Of a stretch of 64,000 nucleotides of DNA, positions 1 through 7,996 are shown piece by piece. Made by a program: the position numbers and the translations under genes. This DNA comes from Niabella drilacis (lineage in GTDB: Bacteria > Bacteroidota > Bacteroidia > Chitinophagales > Chitinophagaceae), in contig NZ_FMZO01000009.1 in the NCBI RefSeq assembly GCF_900101395.1, positions 167,592 to 231,591 on the forward strand. The letters run 5' to 3'. The notes under the pieces are model-generated. The model did no database searches. It was not told the origin of the DNA and saw nothing but the letters and a program-made list of their open reading frames with translations. The number at the start of each line of letters is the position of its first letter. Position 1 is the first letter of the stretch.

Positions 1-78
1 GTTTTACTTTATTTTTTGGATAAGATCTGTATTACCTAAACAAGATAAAGAAAGAATTGATAATGTGCATCATTTTAA

Positions 79-261
79 TTCATTTTTGGGCTTTTAGGGA
101 TCAGCGGTCCGTCGCCTGCTATCGTTCACTTTAAACGACCTTTCAACAATTCATCCCAAGCCCTGGATCTGCAAGAAGTGAAACGTATGGTCCGAGAACG
201 CGGGCTACCGGTGAAAAATAAATTGGCTTCTCTCAAACCGCCACGGTTTCATCAGGTATAA
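79..261 (+). other. short open frame without a start, unknown
   Basis: A 60-codon frame lies open between in-frame stops and ends at a TAA at 259-261. It has no ATG near its beginning; the only internal ATG is at 187. The translation is basic near its end (MVRERGLPVKNK). I recognise no family. It could be the decayed tail of a gene or chance. Nothing else in the first 275 bases looks coding. Confidence 0.15.
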
Positions 262-275
262 AACACGGGGCCCCT

Positions 276-755
276 TCAGCTCTTTGCCCTGAACGACCAG
301 GTAATGCGGAACACAGCTACCGGCACACCCTGTTCATTAACGCCACGGGAAGTTGCCGTGAACTGCTGCGGCAGGTCTTCATCAACAGCCCGCTGAACAG
401 TATTGCGAAGCGCTTCTCCGTCCGTACAGGTAAATACAGTGTTCCCTGTTGCTTTCTTAAAATACTCCGACTCCAGCTTTACCACCAGCAGGGCTATCTT
501 AACCGGGTGCTCCAGGGTAGCTGCCATAGCCAGCACACCGGTGCTCAGCTCTGCCGCCATTGCCAGAGCGGCAAAATAAGTAGACCGGAACGGGTTCCTG
601 GTCATCCACCGGTAAGGTACGGATACCGTACACGCCTTTGGATCTGCTGCACAGACCCGCAATCCGGCAGCCAGCGCAAGTGGTAGCCTGGACAATAAAA
701 ACATCCTGAATTTTACAGGATGTTTTAAGATCTTAAAAAATGTATCGGGCTGCAT
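276..755 (-). CDS. DUF4442-type hotdog-fold protein
   Basis: This 159-residue protein resembles the DUF4442 family, small hotdog-fold proteins related to acyl-CoA thioesterases. The recognisable stretch is roughly residues 48-75 (PYRWMTRNPFRSTYFAAL), where the family carries its conserved 'NPFRS.YFAA...AEL..G' pattern. There is no signal peptide, so it should be cytoplasmic. It is the last gene of a same-strand run (His-rich exported protein, TonB receptor, thioredoxin-like protein) and begins 23 bp after the thioredoxin stop, so it may be co-transcribed. Its real substrate is unknown; thioesterase activity is only inferred from fold. Confidence 0.7.
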   Translation of the reverse strand: MQPDTFFKILKHPVKFRMFLLSRLPLALAAGLRVCAADPKACTVSVPYRWMTRNPFRSTYFAALAMAAELSTGVLAMAATLEHPVKIALLVVKLESEYFKKATGNTVFTCTDGEALRNTVQRAVDEDLPQQFTATSRGVNEQGVPVAVFRITWSFRAKS

Positions 756-778
756 GAAACGGAATTTATAACCGGGAT

Positions 779-1276
779 TTATTCTTTATACTTCCCGGGA
801 TCCAGCGCCCCGGGTGTCCAGTTCATCAAAAAATCAGATACCTTTTCTTTACTATACCCCTTGCCTTCCTCCAGGTATCCCGAGTTTTGGGTATGCAGCA
901 GTTTCCCGTTTTTATCCAGGACCAGGAATACCGGGAAGCCAAAACGCTGGGGAAAGCTATAGGATGCCAGTACGGGCAGGTTTTTGTTCTCCTTGCTGTA
1001 ATTAAGATGATATACGATATAGGATCTTTTCAAAAGAGAATCGGCAACGGTATCCGTTTTTGTAAACTGATCGAACCGCGCGCACCAGATACACCAGTTC
1101 CCTCCTATCTGCACCAGTACATGCTTGTTTTCTTTTTTTGCCCGGGACACAGCGCTCCGGATCCCTTCCTGCGCATCGGCAGCCGGATCATAGGCCCGAA
1201 AAGTTTTGAGATCCTGGGCGTTTGCCGTTATAACCGTAACAGCAAAAATGGTTAAAAGTAAAAGCTGTTTCTTCAT
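779..1276 (-). CDS. periplasmic thioredoxin-like protein (WCxWC)
   Basis: A secreted thioredoxin-fold protein of 165 residues if started at MKKQLLLL. I prefer that start because it places a clean signal peptide (ending near ANAQ) at the N-terminus; an upstream in-frame start at 1309 would put 11 residues ahead of it. The mature domain has NWCIWCARF, a CxxC redox site in the position typical of the Thioredoxin_7/DUF255-like group, followed by a cis-Pro region (FGFPVFLVLD). It probably reduces or oxidises thiols in the periplasm. It follows the TonB receptor by 50 bp on the same strand, which suggests a role linked to the imported ligand or to receptor maturation (inference). Confidence 0.8.
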   Translation of the reverse strand: MKKQLLLLTIFAVTVITANAQDLKTFRAYDPAADAQEGIRSAVSRAKKENKHVLVQIGGNWCIWCARFDQFTKTDTVADSLLKRSYIVYHLNYSKENKNLPVLASYSFPQRFGFPVFLVLDKNGKLLHTQNSGYLEEGKGYSKEKVSDFLMNWTPGALDPGKYKE

Positions 1277-1326
1277 TATTAATTGCGGGTTAAGTATTTC
1301 CGGCAACAAATATAACTACAGATCTG

Positions 1327-3714
1327 CTATTTAACGTTCCAGCTAAAAGGCAGGATCAGTTTTGCTGTAAAATTCCGCCCCATGTTAAACACACCGGCAC
1401 GCCCGGTTACGGGATTCTCCGGTGCATACTTCAGCCGGCTCAGGTGCTGCTGGTAGGCTACATCCCCGATGTTACTAACGGCTAAGATCACAGCCGCCCG
1501 TTTCACACCGCCCAGGTAAATATCGCTGCCCAGCCCGGCATTGAACAGGGTGTAGCCGGATGTTGCCGTTTCTGTATTATACCCCGAAAAGAAATGCTGC
1601 TGTGCCGCAACATTATCCATTTCGACCTTTGCATAAAAATTCCTGAAGGCCTTCAGCTGCGTTGGGAACTCAGCCCTCAGCACCGTTAACAGGCGCAGCG
1701 GAGCAATCAAAGGAAGGTTGTCTGAGCCGTCTACTGCTTTTGTAAACGTTCCTTTTGTCCAGCTGAAGGCATTTTCAAAATGCAGCCAGTCCAGCGGGTG
1801 CGGGTGAATATCCAGGGTTGCCTCCACCCCCAGCAGGTTTGCACTTTGCTGGGTAAACCGGTATGCCGCCACGTCCCCGATCAGGGAATCGTTTCCGGAG
1901 CCCGTCAGCAGTTTCTGATAATAGATATAATTATTGATATGATTGATATACGGCGATACATTCAGCGAAACATGCTGCGTATTCACATCCAGCCCAAGAT
2001 CAAATGCATAGGCATCTTCGCTCTTAAGATCCGCATTGCCGATCTCATAACGGAAAGTACCTTCATGAACACCATTGGCTGCCAGTTCTGCCATGTTGGG
2101 AGCCCGGAACCCCTTGCTGGCATTTGCTTTCAGTGTGATGTTGGCGTTAAAATCATGCGCCAGCCCAACGCTGCCCGAAAAACTGGACAGCTTCTTTGTA
2201 AACGGCTGAAATTTTTCTGTACCCTCCTCAAAGGTCTGCTTACCACTGATGCTGCGGTTATCAAACCGCAGTCCCCCGCTCAGGGTAGTGTTGCTAAATG
2301 TTTTGGAAGCATACCCATATATACCCATGTCCGATAAGCGATAGTCCGGGATCAGCGCTTCTTCGGCCCCGTTCCTGTTTTGCTGGCTCATCCCGTTCAG
2401 GCCCAGGGAAGTTTTCCAGCCGTTGATCTGTGGTAAATGATACGCCGCGCTATAATTAATCGTCTTCAGGTCAAAATAGGCTTCCGGGACCGAAGGTGCT
2501 TCAACATCCCCGAACTCCCTGCGCTGGTTTCGCTGAAATCCCGCCAGGAAGGTGATCCGGCCTCCGTTATCCAGGGAAACACCATTGTCTAAAGCCGCTT
2601 TAAAATGTTGTACCCGCTGATTGGGTATCAGGGGAGTTTTTCCTGTCAGCAGTTGATCACCCGGTTCATATCCCTCCAGGACCAGCCGGCCTTCCGCATC
2701 CCGCTCTCCTTCAACCATACCAACGTGCTGATCAAAGCTTGACAGGATCAAATGCGAATATCCCCAGGACCGGTTCAGCCCCAGGTAACCGCCAAAATTC
2801 TTTTCATTAAAGCGGCTGTTCAGCACATCCCCGTCATAACGGTTTTTATAGTCACCGGCACTTTTAAGACTTCCGTAGGCATTCCAGTTAAACCCGTGCA
2901 CATTCCCGGCAATGTTGGCATACCCTCCCTGCATATTGTTATTACTGTTAAGGCTCCCGGAAAGACGGCCCCTGATGGTATTCTCCGGTACGGGGATATT
3001 TGTCAGAATATTCAATACTCCTCCAATGGCATCGCTTCCATACATCAGCGACGCCGGTCCCCGTAACACTTCGATCTTTTGTGCGCTGTATTCATCCAGC
3101 TCCACTCCATGTTCATCGCCCCACTGCTGCCCCTCCTGACGTACCCCATCATTTAAAGTAACTACCCGGTTATAGCCGAGCCCGCGGATAGAGGGTTTGG
3201 CAATAGCAGGCCCCGTGGTAATAATGGATACGCCAGGCACTTTGGCCACCGCATCCAGCAAACCGGTTCCGGAAGATTGCTGCAGCTCCTTTTGTGATAA
3301 GACAGAGATATGTGTAGGCGCGTGTTTTAGCTGGGTAGAGGAGGATACCCCGGTAACCACTACTGCCTCGTTCTCAACTACGGCAACGGCGAGCCTGAAA
3401 TCCTGTATGGTAGCCCCGTTAATAACCACAGCGCCTACAAAAGACCGGTACCCCACATAAGATACCGTAATCACAAACCGGCCATTGGGCAAAGACCGAA
3501 CAGCGTAGGCACCATCCCGGCCGGCAACAACATCTATTTTCAGGTCGGGCAACGAGATGGTGGCCTCGGGCAACGGCAGTCCCGTTGAAACATCCACAAC
3601 CAGTCCCCGGAGGGAGCCCCCGGGTATTTCTTCTTTTCCAGTTAAGGGGGTAGCATTCCCCATCAAAAAAACAATCCATTGCAGGACGATCAGTCCCCAT
3701 ATTTTCTTTTGCAT
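1327..3714 (-). CDS. TonB-dependent outer-membrane receptor
   Basis: A 795-residue outer-membrane transporter. It has an N-terminal hydrophobic signal, a carboxypeptidase-D regulatory-like beta-sandwich (about 32-115, with LRGLVVDVSTGLPLPEATI), a plug domain (about 123-237, containing PSIRGLGYNRV and IEVLRGPASLMYGSDAIGG), and a long C-terminal beta-barrel. The plug stretch GVRQEGQQWGDEHG is His/acid-rich at the ligand-facing loop. It resembles receptors in the iron/zinc/copper-complex group more than SusC glycan transporters, and there is no SusD partner. The upstream small exported protein (76 bp away) and the downstream thioredoxin-like gene form a compact unit. The ligand is not determined; a metal complex is my inference. 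Confidence 0.9.
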   Translation of the reverse strand: MQKKIWGLIVLQWIVFLMGNATPLTGKEEIPGGSLRGLVVDVSTGLPLPEATISLPDLKIDVVAGRDGAYAVRSLPNGRFVITVSYVGYRSFVGAVVINGATIQDFRLAVAVVENEAVVVTGVSSSTQLKHAPTHISVLSQKELQQSSGTGLLDAVAKVPGVSIITTGPAIAKPSIRGLGYNRVVTLNDGVRQEGQQWGDEHGVELDEYSAQKIEVLRGPASLMYGSDAIGGVLNILTNIPVPENTIRGRLSGSLNSNNNMQGGYANIAGNVHGFNWNAYGSLKSAGDYKNRYDGDVLNSRFNEKNFGGYLGLNRSWGYSHLILSSFDQHVGMVEGERDAEGRLVLEGYEPGDQLLTGKTPLIPNQRVQHFKAALDNGVSLDNGGRITFLAGFQRNQRREFGDVEAPSVPEAYFDLKTINYSAAYHLPQINGWKTSLGLNGMSQQNRNGAEEALIPDYRLSDMGIYGYASKTFSNTTLSGGLRFDNRSISGKQTFEEGTEKFQPFTKKLSSFSGSVGLAHDFNANITLKANASKGFRAPNMAELAANGVHEGTFRYEIGNADLKSEDAYAFDLGLDVNTQHVSLNVSPYINHINNYIYYQKLLTGSGNDSLIGDVAAYRFTQQSANLLGVEATLDIHPHPLDWLHFENAFSWTKGTFTKAVDGSDNLPLIAPLRLLTVLRAEFPTQLKAFRNFYAKVEMDNVAAQQHFFSGYNTETATSGYTLFNAGLGSDIYLGGVKRAAVILAVSNIGDVAYQQHLSRLKYAPENPVTGRAGVFNMGRNFTAKLILPFSWNVK

Positions 3715-3790
3715 CCATTACATTTAATAAATAGAAAAAGCATGGTTTATAAAACCATTATCCCGGTGTTTAAAGGCAGCTTCTTTATTA

Positions 3791-4126
3791 TTAAATGCTG
3801 GGCGGCCCCCTCAAAGTGACAGGCGCCGATGTACGAAAAAAAGGACCGGCAGTTTCCCTGATGAGGAACTCATTGACCGGTGCCGGGGCAACCGGTTCAG
3901 GAAACGGGTCCGCTTCCAAAAACGGAACCGTAGTTTCGATGTTTATAAACCCGCAACTGTACTCAAAAGTACCGATGCTCTTCTGATGGGTACCGACGCC
4001 ACTAAAAAGCTGATCCTTGTGGTGCGTAAAAGCATCGTGCAGGTAGATCCTGGGCGTAACGCCGATAGTAAAAACTACCAGCATTATCCACCCCATAAAA
4101 TAGTTTATCCTGCTATGCGTTTTCAA
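3791..4126 (-). CDS. small exported His-containing protein beside TonB receptor
   Basis: A 111-residue protein with an N-terminal hydrophobic segment (residues 9-25) followed by a short mature region with clustered His (HDAFTHHKD) and one Cys in EYSCGF. It ends in a Pro-rich tail with LRGPPSI at the C-terminus. I recall small Bacteroidota proteins with a His cluster and a terminal LRGPP motif located next to metal-type TonB receptors; I know no characterised function. The first codon is TTG at 4126, preceded by AAGGA about 8 nt upstream and a TATTTTTG -7 box at 4144-4151. An ATG at residue 11 would destroy the signal peptide n-region. Confidence 0.55.
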   Translation of the reverse strand: MKTHSRINYFMGWIMLVVFTIGVTPRIYLHDAFTHHKDQLFSGVGTHQKSIGTFEYSCGFINIETTVPFLEADPFPEPVAPAPVNEFLIRETAGPFFRTSAPVTLRGPPSI

Positions 4127-4190
4127 TTTTTGAATCCTTGTTGCAAAAATAGCATTCTATTCTTACACCTGGACTAAAAATGGAAATTTT

Positions 4191-4802
4191 TTATTCGATG
4201 GTCAGCTGGAACACACTTTCATCCTCCAGGATCCCCTCCAGTACATCGCCCGTCACAATTTCCCCGACCCCCTCCGGCGTTCCTGTAAAAATGATATCCC
4301 CGATATTCAATGTAAAATATTTGGAAACATGTGAAAGGATCGACTCAAAATTGTGGATCATTTTGGAAGAGTTGCCATGCTGAACCAGTTCTTCATTCTT
4401 GTATAATCCGAAATTGATGTTTTTTATGTTTTCAAAATCGCTGACGGGCCGCCATTTGCCAATCACGGCCGAATTATCCCAGGCCTTTGCTTTTTCCCAG
4501 GGCAATCCCTTTTTTTTCAATTCGTTCTGGAGGTCACGTGCCGTAAAATCGATTCCCAGCGTAATAGCGTCGTAGTACTGGTTGGCGTACCGCCTGTTAA
4601 TGTACCGCCCGTTTTTGGACACCCTGATCACCAGCTCACATTCATAATGCAGTTCATTGGTGAACTCCGGGTAATAAAAGGGTAAATGAGGTCTTAATAA
4701 TGCACTTTTAGGCTTGAGAAATACCACCGGTTCTTCCGGAATTTCATTGCCCAACTCCCTGGCATGTGCTGCATAGTTTCGCCCGATACAAATAATTTTC
4801 AT
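4191..4802 (-). CDS. fumarylacetoacetate hydrolase family protein
   Basis: A 203-residue single-domain FAH-family protein (FAHD1/YcgM-like length). It begins with MKIICIGRNYAAHARELGN, the hallmark opening of this group. It keeps the metal-ligand region HYECELVIRV, the ITLGIDFTARDLQ stretch, and the C-terminal GDIIFTGTPEGVG motif. Relatives act as acylpyruvases, oxaloacetate decarboxylases/tautomerases or HHDD isomerases, cleaving C-C bonds in 2-oxo-diacids with Mg or Mn. The exact substrate cannot be told from sequence. It follows pth on the same strand by 25 bp and is probably co-transcribed with it. Confidence 0.88.
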   Translation of the reverse strand: MKIICIGRNYAAHARELGNEIPEEPVVFLKPKSALLRPHLPFYYPEFTNELHYECELVIRVSKNGRYINRRYANQYYDAITLGIDFTARDLQNELKKKGLPWEKAKAWDNSAVIGKWRPVSDFENIKNINFGLYKNEELVQHGNSSKMIHNFESILSHVSKYFTLNIGDIIFTGTPEGVGEIVTGDVLEGILEDESVFQLTIE

Positions 4803-4827
4803 AATACAGTAGGATTTAAAACTCTCT

Positions 4828-5403
4828 TTACAACGTAAACTCTTTGTTATTTATTTCGTTCATCGCAGCCTCAATACCCTGAAATAGGAATATTTCAATG
4901 GCTGTTACCGCTTTTTCGATCTTCAGCTTTACCAGGGGCTCTTCCTCCTTGCTCCATTTTCCCAGCACGAAATCGGCCTGCATTCCTTTTGGAAAATCGC
5001 TACCTATTCCAAACCTGAATTTCGGATAGGCGGTCGTATTTAACAGTGCCTGTATGCTTCTGAGTCCATTATGTCCTCCATCGCTTCCTGCCGGCTTTAT
5101 ACGCATCTTCGTTAAGGGCAGCGCTAAATCATCTAAAACAGTTAAGGAACGTTCCAAAGGGATCTTTTCTTTATCCAGCCAGAACTTAAGTGCCTTCCCG
5201 CTTAAATTCATATAGGTGGTTGGGCAAATACAAATACCGGTACGGCCTTTTATTTTTATTTCTGCCACATAAGCCAGTCGGTCGCTTCTAAATTCTCCGC
5301 CATGTTTGTGAACAAATGCGGCGATTACATCAAAACCAATATTATGCCGGGTATGTGCATATTCATTTCCAATGTTTCCTAAACCCGCTAATAAATATTT
5401 CAT
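4828..5403 (-). CDS. pth: peptidyl-tRNA hydrolase
   Basis: Pth releases tRNA from peptidyl-tRNA that drops off the ribosome. The 191-residue protein shows GLGNIGNEYAHTRHNIGFDV with the catalytic His, TTYMNLSGKAL with the substrate-binding Asn, and LDDLALPLTKMRI with the conserved Asp, followed by GSDGGHNGLRSI. I start at MKYLL (ATG at 5403), since the in-frame codon four residues earlier is TTG and would add residues outside the usual N-terminus. It follows rplY but a terminator at 5430-5463 separates them. The rplY-pth neighbourhood is common in bacteria. Confidence 0.95.
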   Translation of the reverse strand: MKYLLAGLGNIGNEYAHTRHNIGFDVIAAFVHKHGGEFRSDRLAYVAEIKIKGRTGICICPTTYMNLSGKALKFWLDKEKIPLERSLTVLDDLALPLTKMRIKPAGSDGGHNGLRSIQALLNTTAYPKFRFGIGSDFPKGMQADFVLGKWSKEEEPLVKLKIEKAVTAIEIFLFQGIEAAMNEINNKEFTL

Positions 5404-5429
5404 CCCGTTTATCAAAAATATCGAAAATA

Positions 5430-5463
5430 AAAAAACCTACATCAATTTGATGCAGGCTTTTTT
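5430..5463 (-). terminator. intrinsic terminator after rplY
   Basis: An inverted repeat (CCTACATCAA 5436-5445 with TTGATGCAGG 5447-5456, one G·T pair) is followed on the minus strand by a run of T (As at 5430-5435). Ts also follow on the plus strand. It lies between rplY and pth, so it should end most rplY transcripts. Confidence 0.75.
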
Positions 5464-5480
5464 ATACTTTGTAAAAAAAT

Positions 5481-6056
5481 TTATTTCTTAGCTGCCGCCT
5501 CTTCCTGCTTCAACTGTCTTGTCATTACGATAGAAGCGATGGGAATACGCGGAGAGTTCATAATCTCCATGTTTTCGGCCTTTACATCTTCCACGCGAAT
5601 GTTGCCATTCAGTTCCAGGTTGTCAATCGGCACTTCGATCACCTCTTTCAGGTCTTTAGGAAGTGTTTTTACTTTCAGTGATTTGATCTTGGATACAAAA
5701 CGACCACCGTCTTTAACTCCTTTTGCGCTTCCGGTAAATTTCAACGGGATGGTGGCAATCACCTTCTTGTCGTCGATCAGTTCCAGAAGATCCACATGGA
5801 TCAGGGCATCGGTCACTTTGTCAAACTGCAGGTCTTTTAAAATGCATTTGTAAGTAGCGCCCTCCAGCTGTACTTCAGCCAGCTGAAAGTTAGGCGTATA
5901 AACCAGTCCTTTGAATGCTGCTGCCGGTGCGCTGAAATTCACTTCTTTAGCACCCCCGTAAATTACAGCAGGCACAGCGCCCTGAGAGCGAACCTGGCGG
6001 GTGGCTCTTTTGCCAAACTCGGTCCTCAGTTGTCCTTCGATTGTAATTGTCTTCAT
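5481..6056 (-). CDS. rplY: 50S ribosomal protein L25 (long, CTC/TL5 type)
   Basis: This 191-residue L25 binds 5S rRNA. The N-terminal L25 domain (about 1-90) includes QLRTEFGKRATRQVRSQGAVPAVIYGG read across residues 7-34. The second beta-rich TL5/CTC domain (about 95-180) contains IPLKFTGSAKGVKDGGRF, and there is a short Ala/Lys tail. The two-domain length is usual outside the gamma-proteobacterial short form. It is 21 bp downstream of prs on the same strand, a widespread gene order that suggests co-transcription. Confidence 0.95.
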   Translation of the reverse strand: MKTITIEGQLRTEFGKRATRQVRSQGAVPAVIYGGAKEVNFSAPAAAFKGLVYTPNFQLAEVQLEGATYKCILKDLQFDKVTDALIHVDLLELIDDKKVIATIPLKFTGSAKGVKDGGRFVSKIKSLKVKTLPKDLKEVIEVPIDNLELNGNIRVEDVKAENMEIMNSPRIPIASIVMTRQLKQEEAAAKK

Positions 6057-6077
6057 TTATGATATTGTTTTAATTTA

Positions 6078-7052
6078 CTACGGATTGGATGTCCTTAAAT
6101 TTGAGTGCACAAAAAGGCTTGTAATACTCTTGTTCTCGAACGCATGCTTAATTGCAATGGCAAATAAGTCGGCCACGGAAATCACCCGGATCTTGGGGCT
6201 CGGCTTGTGAAGCGGGATGGTATTGCACACTACCAGCTCCTGCAGCGCGCTGTTTTCAATATTTTCGTACGCCTTGCCGCTTAATATAGGATGCGTGATC
6301 ATTGCTCTTACACTCTTTGCCCCTTTCTCCATCAACAGCCCCGCACTCTTTGCCAATGTGCCGCCGGTATCACAGATATCATCAATAATCACCACATTCC
6401 GGCCTTCCACCTCCCCTATTACCCGCATACTGGCGATCTCATTTGCCCGTTTCCGGTGCTTATCACAAATCACCATTTCTGCATTAAAATAGGTAGCAAT
6501 TTCCCGTATCCGGTTGGTTGCTCCTACGTCGGGGGCTGCAAAGGTAAGGTTTTCCAGCTGTAATTGCTCAACATAAGGTATAAAAACCGCATGACTGTCC
6601 AGGTGGTCCACCGGGATGTCAAAATATCCCTGGATCTGGGGCGCATGCAGGTCCATCGTAACGATACGGTCGGCCCCGGCAGCCGTTAACATATTGGCTA
6701 CCAATTTGCTGCCAATGGCCACCCGGGGACGGTCCTTCCGGTCCTGACGTGCATACCCGTAATAAGGCATTACGACGATCACCTTATATGCCGATGCCCG
6801 CTTGGCGGCGTCGATCATTAAAAGCAATTCCATCAGGTTATCCGAAGGCGCGTAGGTACTTTGTACCAGGAATACATAATCGCCACGAACGCTTTCTAAA
6901 AAGTTTACATAGATCTCTCCGTCGCTGAAACGCTGTGTATGAATCTGCCCTAACTGGCAGCCATACCGCTGGCATATTTCTTCTGCTAACTGACGGGATG
7001 CCGTACCGGCAAAAATTTTGGCTGAATGCATATCTGAAAGTGGGGACTCCAT
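6078..7052 (-). CDS. prs: ribose-phosphate pyrophosphokinase
   Basis: PRPP synthase makes PRPP from ribose 5-phosphate and ATP for nucleotide, His and Trp synthesis. The 324-residue class I enzyme has the N-terminal FSDGEIYVNFLESVRG stretch, the flexible-loop segment YYGYARQDRKDRPRVAIGSKL, the pyrophosphate site TMDLHAPQIQGYFDIPVDHL, and the PRPP-binding motif VVIIDDICDTGGTLAKSA. A later Met at residue 8 is an alternative start. No tRNA gene is visible between it and radC. Confidence 0.96.
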   Translation of the reverse strand: MESPLSDMHSAKIFAGTASRQLAEEICQRYGCQLGQIHTQRFSDGEIYVNFLESVRGDYVFLVQSTYAPSDNLMELLLMIDAAKRASAYKVIVVMPYYGYARQDRKDRPRVAIGSKLVANMLTAAGADRIVTMDLHAPQIQGYFDIPVDHLDSHAVFIPYVEQLQLENLTFAAPDVGATNRIREIATYFNAEMVICDKHRKRANEIASMRVIGEVEGRNVVIIDDICDTGGTLAKSAGLLMEKGAKSVRAMITHPILSGKAYENIENSALQELVVCNTIPLHKPSPKIRVISVADLFAIAIKHAFENKSITSLFVHSNLRTSNP

Positions 7053-7148
7053 TTGTTATTAAATGAGCGGCGAAGATATTAATAACCGGGGCAAAATTCC
7101 AAGCAAAATTTGATCATTAAAAAAATTTTTTGACCGGAAAAGAATTTG

Positions 7149-7156
7149 TAATTTAG
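7149..7156 (+). promoter_or_regulatory. -7 box of radC, 3 nt from ATG
   Basis: TAATTTAG resembles the Bacteroidota TAnnTTTG -7 element, with a TTG at 7130-7132 in about the -33 position. Only three bases separate the box from the ATG at 7160, so the transcript would start at or next to the start codon. Confidence 0.45.
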
Positions 7157-7159
7157 GAT

Positions 7160-7852
7160 ATGGAAAACACAAGCACCATCAGGAACTGGGCAAAGGATGA
7201 TCAGCCCCGGGAAAAACTGATCGCACGGGGAGCGCATAGCCTCAGCAACTCCGAGTTACTGGCCATACTCATCCACAACGGCACACCTAACAGGTCCGCA
7301 CTGCATATCGCAAAAGAAGTACTTAAGCTTGGGAACGACAACCTGAACGAGCTGGGGAAACATACCATTGCCGATTTTACAAAAATAAAGGGCATTGGAG
7401 AAGCCAAGGCGGTGGCCATCAGCGCAGCGCTGGAACTGGGCCGCCGGAGGCATGCCGGGGTATTGCTGCAGCGGCCACTGCTGAACACCAGCAAACAGAT
7501 CGGGGAATACCTCAGAACCCGGCTAAAGGACCTCCTGCGCGAGGTTTTTGCAGTTATTTTCCTCAACCAGAGCAATGTAGCGATCCACTTTGAGGTGGTT
7601 AGCGAAGGGGGCATTACCGGAACCGTTGCAGACCCGCGCGTGATCCTGAAAAAGGCGCTTGAAAAAAATGCGGTGGGTATCATCCTGGCACATAATCATC
7701 CTTCCGGCAATCTTTCCCCCAGTAAAGCCGATGAATTCCTTACCCAAAAGATCCGCGAAGCCGCAAAATTCCTCGACATCCGGGTAATGGACCATATTAT
7801 CGTAGGCGATGAAGGATACTATAGTTTTGCAGACGAAGGCTTGTTTGGTTAA
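7160..7852 (+). CDS. radC: RadC/UPF0758 JAMM-domain protein
   Basis: A 230-residue RadC-family protein. The N-terminal helix-hairpin-helix region (about 60-100) contains FTKIKGIGEAKAVAISAALE. The C-terminal JAB/MPN domain carries the JAMM zinc signature at His178, His180 and Asp191 within HNHPSGNLSPSKAD. The family is named for DNA repair, but a direct repair role in Escherichia coli has been questioned, so the function is uncertain. It stands alone, divergent from prs, and appears to be transcribed from a near-leaderless promoter. Confidence 0.93.
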   Translation: MENTSTIRNWAKDDQPREKLIARGAHSLSNSELLAILIHNGTPNRSALHIAKEVLKLGNDNLNELGKHTIADFTKIKGIGEAKAVAISAALELGRRRHAGVLLQRPLLNTSKQIGEYLRTRLKDLLREVFAVIFLNQSNVAIHFEVVSEGGITGTVADPRVILKKALEKNAVGIILAHNHPSGNLSPSKADEFLTQKIREAAKFLDIRVMDHIIVGDEGYYSFADEGLFG

Positions 7853-7996
7853 GAGTTACCAGCTTTCAGCCTGTCCCCGGCGTTCAGCAACCGCTCCGTA
7901 ATAAAACAGCACCTGCCGGGAAAGGGGATTTTAACCAAAAACTAATAATTGTTCGTTTCTTATTACATTCGCTGCTGAATTTATAACCCGTTTTTT

